The notes under the pieces: generated by a model
What the model was told of the DNA's origin: nothing
Database searches by the model: none
Seen by the model: only the letters and a program-made list of their open reading frames with translations
In this document: positions 33,472 through 42,327 of the stretch, one piece after another
Layout of the letters: each line of letters starts with the position of its first letter
Position numbering within the stretch: position 1 is the stretch's first letter
Assembly: GCA_035999765.1 (NCBI GenBank)
Contig: CP108521.1
Span: 1,364,001-1,428,000, forward strand
Direction: 5' to 3'
Length of the DNA stretch: 64,000 nt
DNA from: Streptomyces sp. NBC_01231
Lineage (GTDB): Bacteria > Actinomycetota > Actinomycetes > Streptomycetales > Streptomycetaceae
Translations under genes and position numbers: made by a program

Positions 33472-34449
33472 TCAGGCCCCGGCCGCGCACAGCCGCGCGA
33501 AGCGTTCCGCGTCGACGTTCCCGCCGGAGACGATCACTCCGACCCGGCGCGGGAGCGGACCCGCCCGCCCGGCGAGCAGGGCGGCCAGCGGGGTGGCGCC
33601 GCTGGGCTCGACGACGATCTTCAGGCGCTCGAACGCGAACCGCATCGCGTCCCGGATCTCGTCGTCGGACACCAGGGCGATCTCGTCGACGAGCCGCCGG
33701 TTGACGGAGAAGGTCAGCTCCCCCGGGGTCTCCGCGGCCTGGCCGTCGGCGATGGTGCGGGGCACCGGGATCGTGACCCGCCGGCCCGCCTCCAGTGACC
33801 GCCGGGTGTCGTCCCCCGCCTCCGGCTCCACCCCGATCACCCGGATACCGGCGTCCAGGCCCTTGGCCGCGGTGGCACTGCCGGCGATCAGTCCGCCGCC
33901 GCCGACCGGAGTCATCAAGACGCCCAACGCCCCTACTTCTTCGAGGAGTTCCAGTGCCGCGGTGCCCTGGCCCGCCATCACGTGCGGATGTTCGTAGGGC
34001 GGGATGAGGGCCAGGTTCCGCTCAGCGGCCAGCGCCTCGCCGATGGCCACGCGGTCGCCGGTGTAGCGGTCGTACGTCACGATCTCGGCGCCGTAGCCTG
34101 CGGTGGCCGCACGCTTGGAAGCCGGGGTGTCCTCCGGCATGAGGATCACCGCGGTGGTGCCGAGTTCGCGGGCGGCCAGGGCTACGGCCTGGGCGTGGTT
34201 GCCGGAGGAGTAGGCGGCGATACCCCTGGCCAGTTGCTCCGGAGTGAGCCGGGAGGCCGCGTTGTAGGCGCCGCGGAACTTGAAGGCGCCCACGCGCTGG
34301 AAGTTCTCGCACTTGAGGAAGACCTCGGCGCCGACCCGTTCGTCGAGGGTGCGCGAGCGTAGGACGGGGGTGCGGTGGGCGACGCCCTTGAGCCGGGCGG
34401 CCGCGTCACGGACGTCGTCGAGAGTGACCGGCGGAGTGGTGGTCGTCAC
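33472..34449 (-). CDS. PLP-dependent threonine/serine (or hydroxyaspartate) dehydratase
   Basis: A 325-residue fold-type II enzyme. Lys57 in AFKFRGAYN should hold pyridoxal phosphate, SSGNHAQAVALAARELG is the substrate-carboxylate loop, and VGGGGLIAGSATA binds the phosphate. There is no C-terminal ACT-like domain, so it is a catabolic-type dehydratase; threonine, serine or 3-hydroxyaspartate are the candidate substrates. The GTG at 34449 overlaps the regulator stop by 4 bases (GTGA), so the regulator and enzyme form one unit. Confidence 0.9.
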   Translation of the reverse strand: MTTTTPPVTLDDVRDAAARLKGVAHRTPVLRSRTLDERVGAEVFLKCENFQRVGAFKFRGAYNAASRLTPEQLARGIAAYSSGNHAQAVALAARELGTTAVILMPEDTPASKRAATAGYGAEIVTYDRYTGDRVAIGEALAAERNLALIPPYEHPHVMAGQGTAALELLEEVGALGVLMTPVGGGGLIAGSATAAKGLDAGIRVIGVEPEAGDDTRRSLEAGRRVTIPVPRTIADGQAAETPGELTFSVNRRLVDEIALVSDDEIRDAMRFAFERLKIVVEPSGATPLAALLAGRAGPLPRRVGVIVSGGNVDAERFARLCAAGA

Positions 34450-35141
34450 GCGTGTCCTCCATGGGAATCGGATGCCGAGTCGGTCGCGGCCCGGGCCTGG
34501 GAGAGGTAGCTGTACGCGGAGGCGCGGGAGATGCCGAGCCGGGCGGCGACCTGTTCGACCGCGCGTCGCACGGCGAACACTCCGCGGTCGTCGAGACCGC
34601 GGAACAGCTCCAGGCGCTCCGCACGGTCCAGTACCGCCCAGGGGCGGTTCTGGTGGAGCTGATGGGCGTCGAGTATCACGTCGACGACGGAGTCGATGTC
34701 GTTGCCGAACGTGGTCACCGGCAGTTCGGCCGGCTCCCGGCCGATCCCGGCCAGGGCACCGAGGAGGCTGTGGGCCTCGGTGACCGCGGAGACGTCGAGG
34801 TTGACACAGACCGCGCCGAACACCGCGCCCGTCGAGTCCCGCAGCACCATCGTGGAGGACTTGACGATCTGTCCGGTGCCGGTGCGGGTGCGGTAGTTCA
34901 GCTCGTCGGCGGCCGCGTCTCCGCGCGCGACCATCCGCATGCCGATCTCGCTCATCGCCCCGCCCACCGCACGCCCGGTCACCGAACCGGCGAGGGCGAC
35001 CACCGACTCCTCCGGGCGCCGGTAGTCATGAAGGACCACCTCGCACATCGGCCCGAAGGTCGCCACAAGCCCGTCCGCGACCGGCTTCAGCGCGTTGAGG
35101 ATCGCGTCCCGCTCGCCTTCCAGGCCCTCTTCGACCGACAT
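34446..35141 (-). CDS. YheO-like PAS / HTH_22 transcriptional regulator
   Basis: A 231-residue regulator. Residues about 15-125 form the YheO-like PAS domain (PMCEVVLHDYRRPEESVVAL, GTGQIVKSSTMVLRD), and residues 170-220 form the HTH_22 domain (RGVFAVRRAVEQVAARLGIS, SAYSYLSQAR). Length and order match E. coli YheO (about 240). I prefer the ATG at 35141, preceded by GATGGGGGG, over the ATG at 35153. It is co-translated with the dehydratase, so it probably controls it in response to an amino acid (inference). Confidence 0.85.
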   Translation of the reverse strand: MSVEEGLEGERDAILNALKPVADGLVATFGPMCEVVLHDYRRPEESVVALAGSVTGRAVGGAMSEIGMRMVARGDAAADELNYRTRTGTGQIVKSSTMVLRDSTGAVFGAVCVNLDVSAVTEAHSLLGALAGIGREPAELPVTTFGNDIDSVVDVILDAHQLHQNRPWAVLDRAERLELFRGLDDRGVFAVRRAVEQVAARLGISRASAYSYLSQARAATDSASDSHGGHA

Positions 35142-35179
35142 CACGCCCCCCATCTCTCGACCATGAATCTAGACTACAC

Positions 35180-35207
35180 GTCCAATCACTGGACTGAAGG
35201 TCCAATC
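35180..35207. promoter_or_regulatory. Candidate operator: GTCCA repeats upstream of the YheO-like gene
   Basis: GTCCA-ATCAC-TGGAC (35180-35194) is a perfect 5-bp dyad, and GTCCAATC occurs again at 35200, exactly 20 bp from the first copy. The two-turn spacing suggests a site on one DNA face, perhaps autoregulation by the YheO-like protein. Confidence 0.35.
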
Positions 35208-35267
35208 CACACTCACCTTTCCCCCGCGGCCCCACTGTGCGCGCACCGTTCACCACGGTCCGGGATC

Positions 35268-35295
35268 TTGACGGCAGTGATGTTACCGGTAACAT
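35268..35295 (+). promoter_or_regulatory. Predicted promoter of the MFS-GH35 operon
   Basis: TTGACG (35268-35273), a 16-bp spacer and TAACAT (35290-35295). The start is near 35302, leaving a leader of about 28 bases. The spacer and -10 are occupied by the palindrome at 35276..35299, so the promoter should be tightly repressible. Confidence 0.6.
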
Positions 35296-35299
35296 CACT
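35276..35299. promoter_or_regulatory. Perfect 24-bp palindromic operator of the galactosidase operon
   Basis: The 24 bases form a perfect inverted repeat with core TGTTACCGGTAACA and flanks AGTGA/TCACT; the central CG is typical of LacI-family operators. The flanking GACGGC and GCCGTC add imperfect symmetry outside. It overlaps the promoter. The LacI regulator at 41084 is the natural ligand. Confidence 0.78.
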
Positions 35300-35330
35300 G
35301 ACTGCCGTCGGAGAGAACGAGAGGTGTGCC

Positions 35331-36626
35331 GTGCCGGGGGAAGAACGCGTCGTCGACAGCAACACGCAGGTGCCCTTCGCCGAAGCCCGGCCGGGCACCC
35401 CGGTCTTCAGCCCCGCCGCCGTGGTGGCCTCCTGCGTGGGCTTCGTCCTCATCGGCGCCCTCCAGGCCCTCTACGGACCGGCCGTTCCGGCGTTCCGCGA
35501 GGAGTTCGGCCTGACTCCCTCGGCCGCCGGCCTGGGGCTGAGCGCCCACTTCGTCGGCGGGGTGGCCGGTGTGCTGCTGTTCGACCGGCTCTACGGCCGC
35601 CTCGGCAACCGGCAGATCCTCGGCGCCTCGTACCTCCTCATGGCGATCGGCGCGGCGGGCTTCGCACTGGCGCCCAACTGGTCGGCCGCGCTGGCCTCGG
35701 CCCTGTTCGCCGGGCTCGGCTTCGGCGGCATCGACTACGGCCTCAACCAGTTGTTCGCGGTCGGCTTCGGTCACCGTTCGACCGCGATGCTGAACATTCT
35801 CAACGCGCACTTCGGCGTCGGCGCGATCCTCGGTCCCGCGCTCGTCGGCGCGGTCGGCTCGGCGCACTATCCGGCGGTCTTCCTCGGCTTCGCCCTCGCC
35901 AACCTGCCGCTGCTGCTGTGTCTGAAGGGCGTCCGCGACCGGGCACCGCAGCCGTCCGGCGTCCCGGAGTCCGCCCTTCCGGCGTCCGACGGGGCACGGG
36001 TCCGCGGCCGCAGCCTGGGCTCGGTGCTGGCCGTGTTCGTCGCGCTGTACGTCCTGCACGTGGGCGTCGAGGCGGGAGTCGGCGGCTGGGAGCCCACCCA
36101 CCTGGAGACCGTCGGGTACGGCGCGGGGGTCGCCGCGACCGCCACCTCCGTGTACTGGCTGATGATGACCGTCGGCCGGTTCCTGGTCGCCCCGATCGCG
36201 CTGCGCTTCTCGGCGCAGACCATCATCACGGTCTCGTGCGCGGGCATGACGGTCTGTCTGCTGCTGGCCTCGGTCCCGGCCCTCGCGCCGTACGCCTACG
36301 CCGGGGTCGGTCTGTTCATCGCCCCGATCTTCCCCACCGGCCTGCCCTGGCTGCATCGGGCGGCACCGAGGGCCCGCCGCGCCGGTGCCCTCGTCATCGC
36401 CGCATCCATGGTCGGCGGGGTCGCCGCCGGTCCGGCGCTCGGCGGGGCCATCGAGGCGTCCGGCATCCGCGCGGTCCCGCTCCTGCTGTGCGGGGTCTCG
36501 GCGCTGTGCCTGGCCGCGACGCTCTGGCTGATCCGCGCCACCCGCACCGCCGACACCTCTCTCACCACGGACGCCTCCCCCACTACCAAGACCCCTCGCA
36601 CCATTGACACCCCTCGTAACTACTGA
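35331..36626 (+). CDS. MFS transporter, probably for the galactoside operon
   Basis: A 431-residue major facilitator with about 12 hydrophobic segments, beginning FSPAAVVASCVGFVLIGALQ. The loop LYGRLGNRQILGA between helices 2 and 3 is the MFS motif A region. The start is GTG 35331 after GAGAGGTG; longer frames run into the divergent regulator region. The C-terminus is Thr-rich (TSLTTDASPTTKTPRTIDTP) and unstructured. It is first gene of a unit with two GH35 beta-galactosidases, so a galactoside or galacto-oligosaccharide is the likely substrate (inference). Confidence 0.85.
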   Translation: MPGEERVVDSNTQVPFAEARPGTPVFSPAAVVASCVGFVLIGALQALYGPAVPAFREEFGLTPSAAGLGLSAHFVGGVAGVLLFDRLYGRLGNRQILGASYLLMAIGAAGFALAPNWSAALASALFAGLGFGGIDYGLNQLFAVGFGHRSTAMLNILNAHFGVGAILGPALVGAVGSAHYPAVFLGFALANLPLLLCLKGVRDRAPQPSGVPESALPASDGARVRGRSLGSVLAVFVALYVLHVGVEAGVGGWEPTHLETVGYGAGVAATATSVYWLMMTVGRFLVAPIALRFSAQTIITVSCAGMTVCLLLASVPALAPYAYAGVGLFIAPIFPTGLPWLHRAAPRARRAGALVIAASMVGGVAAGPALGGAIEASGIRAVPLLLCGVSALCLAATLWLIRATRTADTSLTTDASPTTKTPRTIDTPRNY

Positions 36627-36723
36627 CGCCTCCCCCACCACCGGTACCTGTCCTCCCAGCGCTGCCGGCACCCCCGGCACCCGCTGAACCGGCCTGTCGC
36701 ACCCGACCCGAAGGGAAGCCCCC

Positions 36724-38484
36724 ATGCCCGCTCTGACGACGTCGTCCGACGGTTTCCTCCTGCACGGCGAGCCGTTCCGGATCCTCTCCGGAGCTCTGCA
36801 CTACTTCCGCGTCCACCCCGACCAGTGGACCGACCGGCTGCGCAAGGCACGGCTGATGGGGCTCAACACCGTCGAGACGTACCTGCCGTGGAACCTCCAC
36901 GAACCCGAGCCCGGCACGCTCGTCCTCGACGGTCTGCTCGACCTGCCGCGCTTCCTGCGGCTGGCGCAGGCGGAGGGCCTGCACGTGCTGCTGCGCCCGG
37001 GCCCGTACATCTGCGCCGAGTGGGACGACGGCGGGCTGCCCGCGTGGCTGATCGCGGATCCCGGCATCCGGCTGCGCACCAGCGATCCGCGGTTCACCGA
37101 GGCCCTCGACCGCTACCTGGACCAGCTTCTGCCCCCGCTGCGGCCGTATCTCGCCGCGAACGGCGGGCCGGTGATAGCCGTACAGGTGGAGAACGAGTAC
37201 GGCGCCTACGGCGACGACACCGCGTACCTCAAGCACGTCGAGCAGGCACTGCGTTCCCGGGGTGTCGACGAGCTGCTGTTCACCTGCGACCAGGCCAACT
37301 CCGCGCACCTGACCGCCGGCAGCCTGCCCGGCACGCTCAGCACCGGCACCTTCGGCGGCCGTGTCGACGAGCACCTGGCCGCGCTGCGCGCGCATCAGCC
37401 CGAAGGCCCGTTGATGTGCGCGGAGTTCTGGATCGGCTGGTTCGACCACTGGGGCGGCCCGCACCATGTGCGCTCCGCCGAGGAGGCCGCGGCGAACCTG
37501 GACCGGCTGCTGTCCGCGGGCGCGTCGGTCAACATCTACATGTTCCACGGCGGCACCAACTTCGGCTTCACCAACGGCGCCAACCACCACCACACCTACG
37601 CGCCCACCGTCACGTCGTACGACTACGACGCCCCGCTCACCGAGAGCGGTGACCCCGGCCCCAAGTACCACGCCTTCCGCGAGGTCATCGCCCGGCACGC
37701 GGCGGTCCCCGACGAACCGGCGCCGGCCCCGAGCCCCAAACTCCCGCCGGTCACCGTCGACCTGGACCACCGGGCGCCGCTGCTGCCGTACGCCCGGGCG
37801 CTGGAGGGGGTCGTGCGCGCGGAGGACCCCGTCACGATGAACGAACTCGGCGTGCACGGCGGCCATGTGCTGTACCGCACCACCCTTCCCGCCACGGGGG
37901 ACGGGCTGTTGCACTTCGAGGGCGGGGTCGGCGACCGCGCGCAGGTGTTCGTGGACGGCGCCGCCGTCGGCGTACTGGAGCGCGAACGCCGTGACGAGAC
38001 GCTGCCCGTGCGGGTGCCGCATGCCGGTGCCGTGCTGGAGGTTCTGGTGGAGAACCAGGGCGGGGTCAACTACGGGCCGCGCATCGGCGCGCCCAAGGGA
38101 CTGCTCGGCGCGGTGTCCTTCCAGGGTGCCGCGCTGCACGGCTGGGAGTGCCGGCCCGTGCCCCTGGGCGACCTGGACGCGCTGCCGTTCGCACCGTCCG
38201 ACGCGGTCACGGACGCTGTTCCCGCCTTCCACCGGGGCACGTTCGAGGTGGACACCCCGGCCGACACGTTCCTCGCGCTGCCGGGCTGGACCAAGGGCCA
38301 GGCGTGGGTCAACGGCTTCCACCTCGGCCGTTACTGGAACCGGGGTCCGCAGCAGACCCTGTACGTCCCCGGCCCGGTGCTGCGTCCGGGCGCCAACGAG
38401 CTCGTCCTGCTGGAGCTGCACGCCACCACCGGCACCCGCGCCCGGCTCACCGACACCGCCGATCTCGGACCGGTGGGCGAGTGA
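36724..38484 (+). CDS. Beta-galactosidase, GH35 (first)
   Basis: A 586-residue GH35 enzyme without a signal peptide, so cytosolic. The TIM barrel has FRILSGALHYFRVHPDQW and PWNLHEPEPG; the acid/base is Glu158 in VENEYGAYG and the nucleophile Glu234 in CAEFWIGWFDHWG. C-terminal beta-sandwich domains follow (residues 340-586; GWTKGQAWVNGFHLGRYWNRGPQQTLYVP is split across the conserved sugar-binding sandwich). Length matches bacterial GH35. It cleaves terminal beta-galactose from imported galactosides. The ATG follows GAAGGGAAG. The stop overlaps the next GH35 gene in GTGA. Confidence 0.93.
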   Translation: MPALTTSSDGFLLHGEPFRILSGALHYFRVHPDQWTDRLRKARLMGLNTVETYLPWNLHEPEPGTLVLDGLLDLPRFLRLAQAEGLHVLLRPGPYICAEWDDGGLPAWLIADPGIRLRTSDPRFTEALDRYLDQLLPPLRPYLAANGGPVIAVQVENEYGAYGDDTAYLKHVEQALRSRGVDELLFTCDQANSAHLTAGSLPGTLSTGTFGGRVDEHLAALRAHQPEGPLMCAEFWIGWFDHWGGPHHVRSAEEAAANLDRLLSAGASVNIYMFHGGTNFGFTNGANHHHTYAPTVTSYDYDAPLTESGDPGPKYHAFREVIARHAAVPDEPAPAPSPKLPPVTVDLDHRAPLLPYARALEGVVRAEDPVTMNELGVHGGHVLYRTTLPATGDGLLHFEGGVGDRAQVFVDGAAVGVLERERRDETLPVRVPHAGAVLEVLVENQGGVNYGPRIGAPKGLLGAVSFQGAALHGWECRPVPLGDLDALPFAPSDAVTDAVPAFHRGTFEVDTPADTFLALPGWTKGQAWVNGFHLGRYWNRGPQQTLYVPGPVLRPGANELVLLELHATTGTRARLTDTADLGPVGE

Positions 38485-40949
38485 CGACCCGCCCGCACCG
38501 GCTGCGCGTCCCCGCCCCGGCCGGCCCGCCGCTGACCGGTCATCTGCCCTTCGCCGACGCCCCCGGCGTGCCCGATCCGATCGAGGTCACCAGCCGTTGG
38601 CTCACACGCGGCGGGCGTCCCTGGTTCCCGGTCTCGGGCGAGTTCCACTACTCCCGCTACCCGGCCGCCGAGTGGGAGGAGGAGCTGCTGAAGATGAAGG
38701 CGGGCGGGGTCACCGCCGTCGCCAGTTACCTCATCTGGATCCACCACGAGGAGATCGAGGGCCTGGTCCGCTTCGACGGCGACCGCGACCTCAGGCGTTT
38801 CGCGGAGCTGTGCGCACGGCACGGCCTGGACTTCGTCCCGCGCATCGGCCCCTGGTCGCACGCGGAGGTCCGCAACGGCGGCCTGCCCGACTGGCTGCTG
38901 GCCCGCGACTGCGTCCCACGCACCGACGCCCCCGCCTATCTGGAGCCGGTACGCGGCTGGTTCGCGGCCGTCGCGGAGCAGTTGCGGGGCCTGGACCGGG
39001 CGCACGGGGGGCCGATCGTGGCGATCCAGATCGAGAACGAGCTCTACGACCAGCCCGGCCACCTGCTCACCCTCAAGCGGATGGCCCAGGAAGCCGGGCT
39101 GAGTGCCCCGCTGTGGACGTCGACCGCCTGGGGCGGGGTCCGCCTCCCGCCGGACGAACTGCTTCCGCTGTACGGCGGCTACACCGAGACGTTCTGGACG
39201 GAGGCGGACGGTGGCTGGCCCGACACCTGCCGCAAGCACTTCTTCTTCACCCACCAGCGCGACGACGAGGGCATCGGCGCCGATCTCCGGCCCACCACCG
39301 TGCGGGGCGGCGATCCGGACGCGTTCGCGGACCGATTCCCCTGGGCCACCTGCGAGTTGGGCGGCGGCATGGCGGTGTCCTACCATCGCAGGCCGCGCGT
39401 CGACGCCGACGACATCGGTGCGCTCGGCCTCACCAAGATCGGCTGCGGCTCGGTCTGGCAGGGCTTCTACATGTTCCACGGCGGCACCAATCCCGCCGGT
39501 GAGCTCACCCCGCTGCAGGAGTCCCACGCCACCGGCTACCCCAACGACCTGCCCGTCCTGACGTACGACTTCCAGGCGCCGCTCGGCGAGTACGGCCAGT
39601 ACCGGCGGACGTACCACGAACTGCGGCTGCAGCACCTGCTGTTGGCGGACTTCGGGCATCTCGTCGCCCCGATGCAGTCCGTGCTGCCCGAGCTGCGGCC
39701 CGCGGGGCAGGGCGACCGGGAGACCCTGCGCTGGGCGGTGCGCGCCGACGGCGGTTCGGGCTTCCTGTTCGTCACCAACCACCAGCCCCACGAGCCGCTG
39801 CCGGACCACCCGGACACGTCGTTCACCGTCGAATTCCCGGGTGACGCTGGGACGTTGACGCTGCCGAGCACCCCCGTCACCGTCCCGACGGGCGCCTACT
39901 TCTGCTGGCCGTTGCGGCTCGACGTGGCGGGGCTGCGGCTGGAGTGGGCAACCGCGCAGCCCGTGTGCCTGCTCGACATCGACGGCCGTACGGTCCTGGT
40001 GCTGGCCGCCGTCGACGGCATCGCTCCCGAACTCGCCCTGGACGCGGCCACGGTGACGTCGGTCGGCACGCCTTCCGGGAACACCGTCCCCGTCGCCGAC
40101 CGGCTGCTGGTGACCGGGCTGCGTCCGGGTACCGACGCCCTGGTCGAGGTGGAGACCGTGGCGGGCGAGCGGGTCGGCCTGCTCGTCCTGGACGCGGCGA
40201 CGGCCCGCACCGCCTACCGGGGCCGGGCGTGGGGTGCCGACCGGCTGGTGCTGAGCGAGGCGGGTGTGGTCTTCGACCGTGAGGAGGTACGGCTGCACGG
40301 CTCACGCGCCGCGGTCTCGTTCGCGGTGCTGCCCGCGCCGTCGCGGGCGCCCGTGGTGGACGGGGCAGCGGTGACCGAGTCGGCGGACGGCGTGTTCACG
40401 CGGTACTCGGCGCGGGCTGAGGCGGGGGCCGGGACAGGGGCCGAGACGGGGGCCGGGGATGCTGCGGTGCCGGCCGGGCTTGGGACCGGGGCCACTGTCG
40501 TACAGGAGGCCGGGGGCGCTGACGCTGCGGTCGTGCCGCTGCGGCCCGCCGGGCCGGCGCCGGGGCCGGAGACGGGCGTGCAGGGCCGGGCGAGCGCGCC
40601 CGCGGAGAAGTACTTCGACGGCGCGGCCGCCGAGTACCGGATCGACGTACCGGACGGCCTGCCGCCGGGGACGCTGCTGCGGCTGCACTGGACCGGGGAC
40701 GTGGGACGGGCGTACGTCGGAGACATGCTGGTCGCGGACCAGTTCTTCTCCGGGCGGGTCTGGGACATCGGCCTGGACCGGCTCCCCGGCGAGACCCTGC
40801 GGACGGAGGGCCTGCGGCTGCGGGTGCTGCCGTCGCACCCGGACGCGGCGGTCTACGTGCCGCGGGAGGCGGGCGACCGGGGCCGGACGGCGGCGGTGAC
40901 GCGCGCCGAGTGGGTCACCGCCCGCACCTGGGCGCCACGGGCCGGCTGA
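38481..40949 (+). CDS. Beta-galactosidase-like GH35 protein (second, long)
   Basis: An 822-residue GH35 relative. The barrel begins about residue 40 (GRPWFPVSGEFHYSRYPAAEW); the acid/base is Glu187 in IENELYDQ and the nucleophile Glu292 in CELGGGM. The sequence around both sites differs from the first enzyme, so a different linkage or substrate is likely. Residues about 650-700 are an Ala/Gly/Thr-rich linker (AGAGTGAETGAGDAAV) that splits the C-terminal sandwich region. The GTG at 38481 overlaps the first GH35 stop. A longer frame starting at 38148 lies inside the first gene and is rejected. Confidence 0.88.
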   Translation: MTTRPHRLRVPAPAGPPLTGHLPFADAPGVPDPIEVTSRWLTRGGRPWFPVSGEFHYSRYPAAEWEEELLKMKAGGVTAVASYLIWIHHEEIEGLVRFDGDRDLRRFAELCARHGLDFVPRIGPWSHAEVRNGGLPDWLLARDCVPRTDAPAYLEPVRGWFAAVAEQLRGLDRAHGGPIVAIQIENELYDQPGHLLTLKRMAQEAGLSAPLWTSTAWGGVRLPPDELLPLYGGYTETFWTEADGGWPDTCRKHFFFTHQRDDEGIGADLRPTTVRGGDPDAFADRFPWATCELGGGMAVSYHRRPRVDADDIGALGLTKIGCGSVWQGFYMFHGGTNPAGELTPLQESHATGYPNDLPVLTYDFQAPLGEYGQYRRTYHELRLQHLLLADFGHLVAPMQSVLPELRPAGQGDRETLRWAVRADGGSGFLFVTNHQPHEPLPDHPDTSFTVEFPGDAGTLTLPSTPVTVPTGAYFCWPLRLDVAGLRLEWATAQPVCLLDIDGRTVLVLAAVDGIAPELALDAATVTSVGTPSGNTVPVADRLLVTGLRPGTDALVEVETVAGERVGLLVLDAATARTAYRGRAWGADRLVLSEAGVVFDREEVRLHGSRAAVSFAVLPAPSRAPVVDGAAVTESADGVFTRYSARAEAGAGTGAETGAGDAAVPAGLGTGATVVQEAGGADAAVVPLRPAGPAPGPETGVQGRASAPAEKYFDGAAAEYRIDVPDGLPPGTLLRLHWTGDVGRAYVGDMLVADQFFSGRVWDIGLDRLPGETLRTEGLRLRVLPSHPDAAVYVPREAGDRGRTAAVTRAEWVTARTWAPRAG

Positions 40950-41083
40950 GCCTTCCGCCCGGGCGGGGTTCCGGGGGTCCGGCGCCCCGAGTCCTCGGAA
41001 CCGTCCCGTCGTATGCCCGGCCTATGCTGTGGGTCTGCCGGGCGAGACACAACCGCCGCACCGACGTCGAGGAAACCGCCACC

Positions 41084-42151
41084 ATGACCCGAAGCGCCGC
41101 CGACGGAGCCGTTCCGAAGTGGCGCAGCAGACGGAACTTCGCGGGGTCGCGCCCCGTGATGGACGACGTGGCCCGGCTGGCCGGCGTCTCCAAGCAGACC
41201 GTCTCCCGCGTGCTCAACGACCATCCGTCCGTCCGCGCCCAGACGCGCGAGGCGGTCCTGGAGGCCATGCGCACGCTCGGCTACCGCCCCAGCCGCAGTG
41301 CCAGGTCGCTGGCGAGCGGCCGGACCCGGATGCTCGGTGTGATCTCCTTCGACGCGGCCCGTTACGGGCCCGCGTCGATCCTCACGGCGATCAACACGGC
41401 GGCGCAGGACGCCGGCTACCTGGTCAGTTCCATCGCGCTCGACACCGCCGACCACGACACGGTCGTGGAGGCGGTGGACCGGCTCTCGGCCGAGGGGGCG
41501 GACGGGGTGATCGCCATCGCGCCGCAGCTGTGGGTGGGGCGGGCGCTGGCCGACACCCACCTGGACATTCCGCTGGTGGTGCTGGAGAACGGCCTCGACA
41601 CCGAGACGGCGCTGGTCACGGGCGACTCGCGGGCGGGGGCACGGAAGGCCACCGAGCATCTGCTGCGGCTCGGGCACGCCACGGTCGAGCACATCGCGGG
41701 TCCGACCGGCTGGACCTCCGCCGACCATCGTCTGGCCAGCTGGCGGTCGACGCTGGAGGACGCCGGGGTGAGGATCCCCGAGCCTCTGGTGGGTGACTGG
41801 AGCGCCGACTCGGGGTACGAACTGGGCCGCCGACTGGCCGCGCGCCCGGACGTGACGGCGGTGTTCGTGTCCAACGACCAGATGGCGCTGGGCCTCCTGC
41901 ACGCTCTCCACGAGGCCGGGCGTTCCGTCCCCGGCGAGGTCAGCGTCGTCGGCTACGACGACATCCCGGAAGCCGCACACCTCCTGCCGCCCCTGACGAC
42001 GGTCCGCACGGACTTCGCGGAGATCGGCACCCGCTGCCTGCGACTCCTCCTGAACCGCATCGACGGCTCCACCGAACCGCCCCGCCCCGAGTCCCTGGTC
42101 CCGGTGGACCTGGTGATCCGCGCCAGCAGCGGGCCCGCGTCGGGACGCTGA
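41084..42151 (+). CDS. LacI family regulator of the MFS-GH35 operon
   Basis: A 355-residue LacI/GalR repressor with an N-terminal extension: residues 1-25 precede the HTH at 25-46 (VMDDVARLAGVSKQTVSRVLN). The hinge ARSLASGRTRMLG and effector domain (VVGYDDIPEAAHLLPPLTTV) are complete. It lies 134 bases after the second GH35 gene on the same strand. It probably represses the operon through the 24-bp palindrome at 35276 and responds to a galactoside. I start at ATG 41084 with GAGGAAA upstream. Confidence 0.9.
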   Translation: MTRSAADGAVPKWRSRRNFAGSRPVMDDVARLAGVSKQTVSRVLNDHPSVRAQTREAVLEAMRTLGYRPSRSARSLASGRTRMLGVISFDAARYGPASILTAINTAAQDAGYLVSSIALDTADHDTVVEAVDRLSAEGADGVIAIAPQLWVGRALADTHLDIPLVVLENGLDTETALVTGDSRAGARKATEHLLRLGHATVEHIAGPTGWTSADHRLASWRSTLEDAGVRIPEPLVGDWSADSGYELGRRLAARPDVTAVFVSNDQMALGLLHALHEAGRSVPGEVSVVGYDDIPEAAHLLPPLTTVRTDFAEIGTRCLRLLLNRIDGSTEPPRPESLVPVDLVIRASSGPASGR

Positions 42152-42327
42152 CCGACCGCCGACCTCCCGTTCGTGCGCTGTGAGGCCAGTACCGGTGCGC
42201 TGACAGTCGTTCACCCCCGCGTTCACAGGTTTAGCGTGACGAACGGCGGCCCCGCGGATCCCCGTGTCTGCCCGAAGCCGCCCCGCCGGAGAGACCGGCG
42301 CATCGCACGAAACGCAGGAGACAACAC

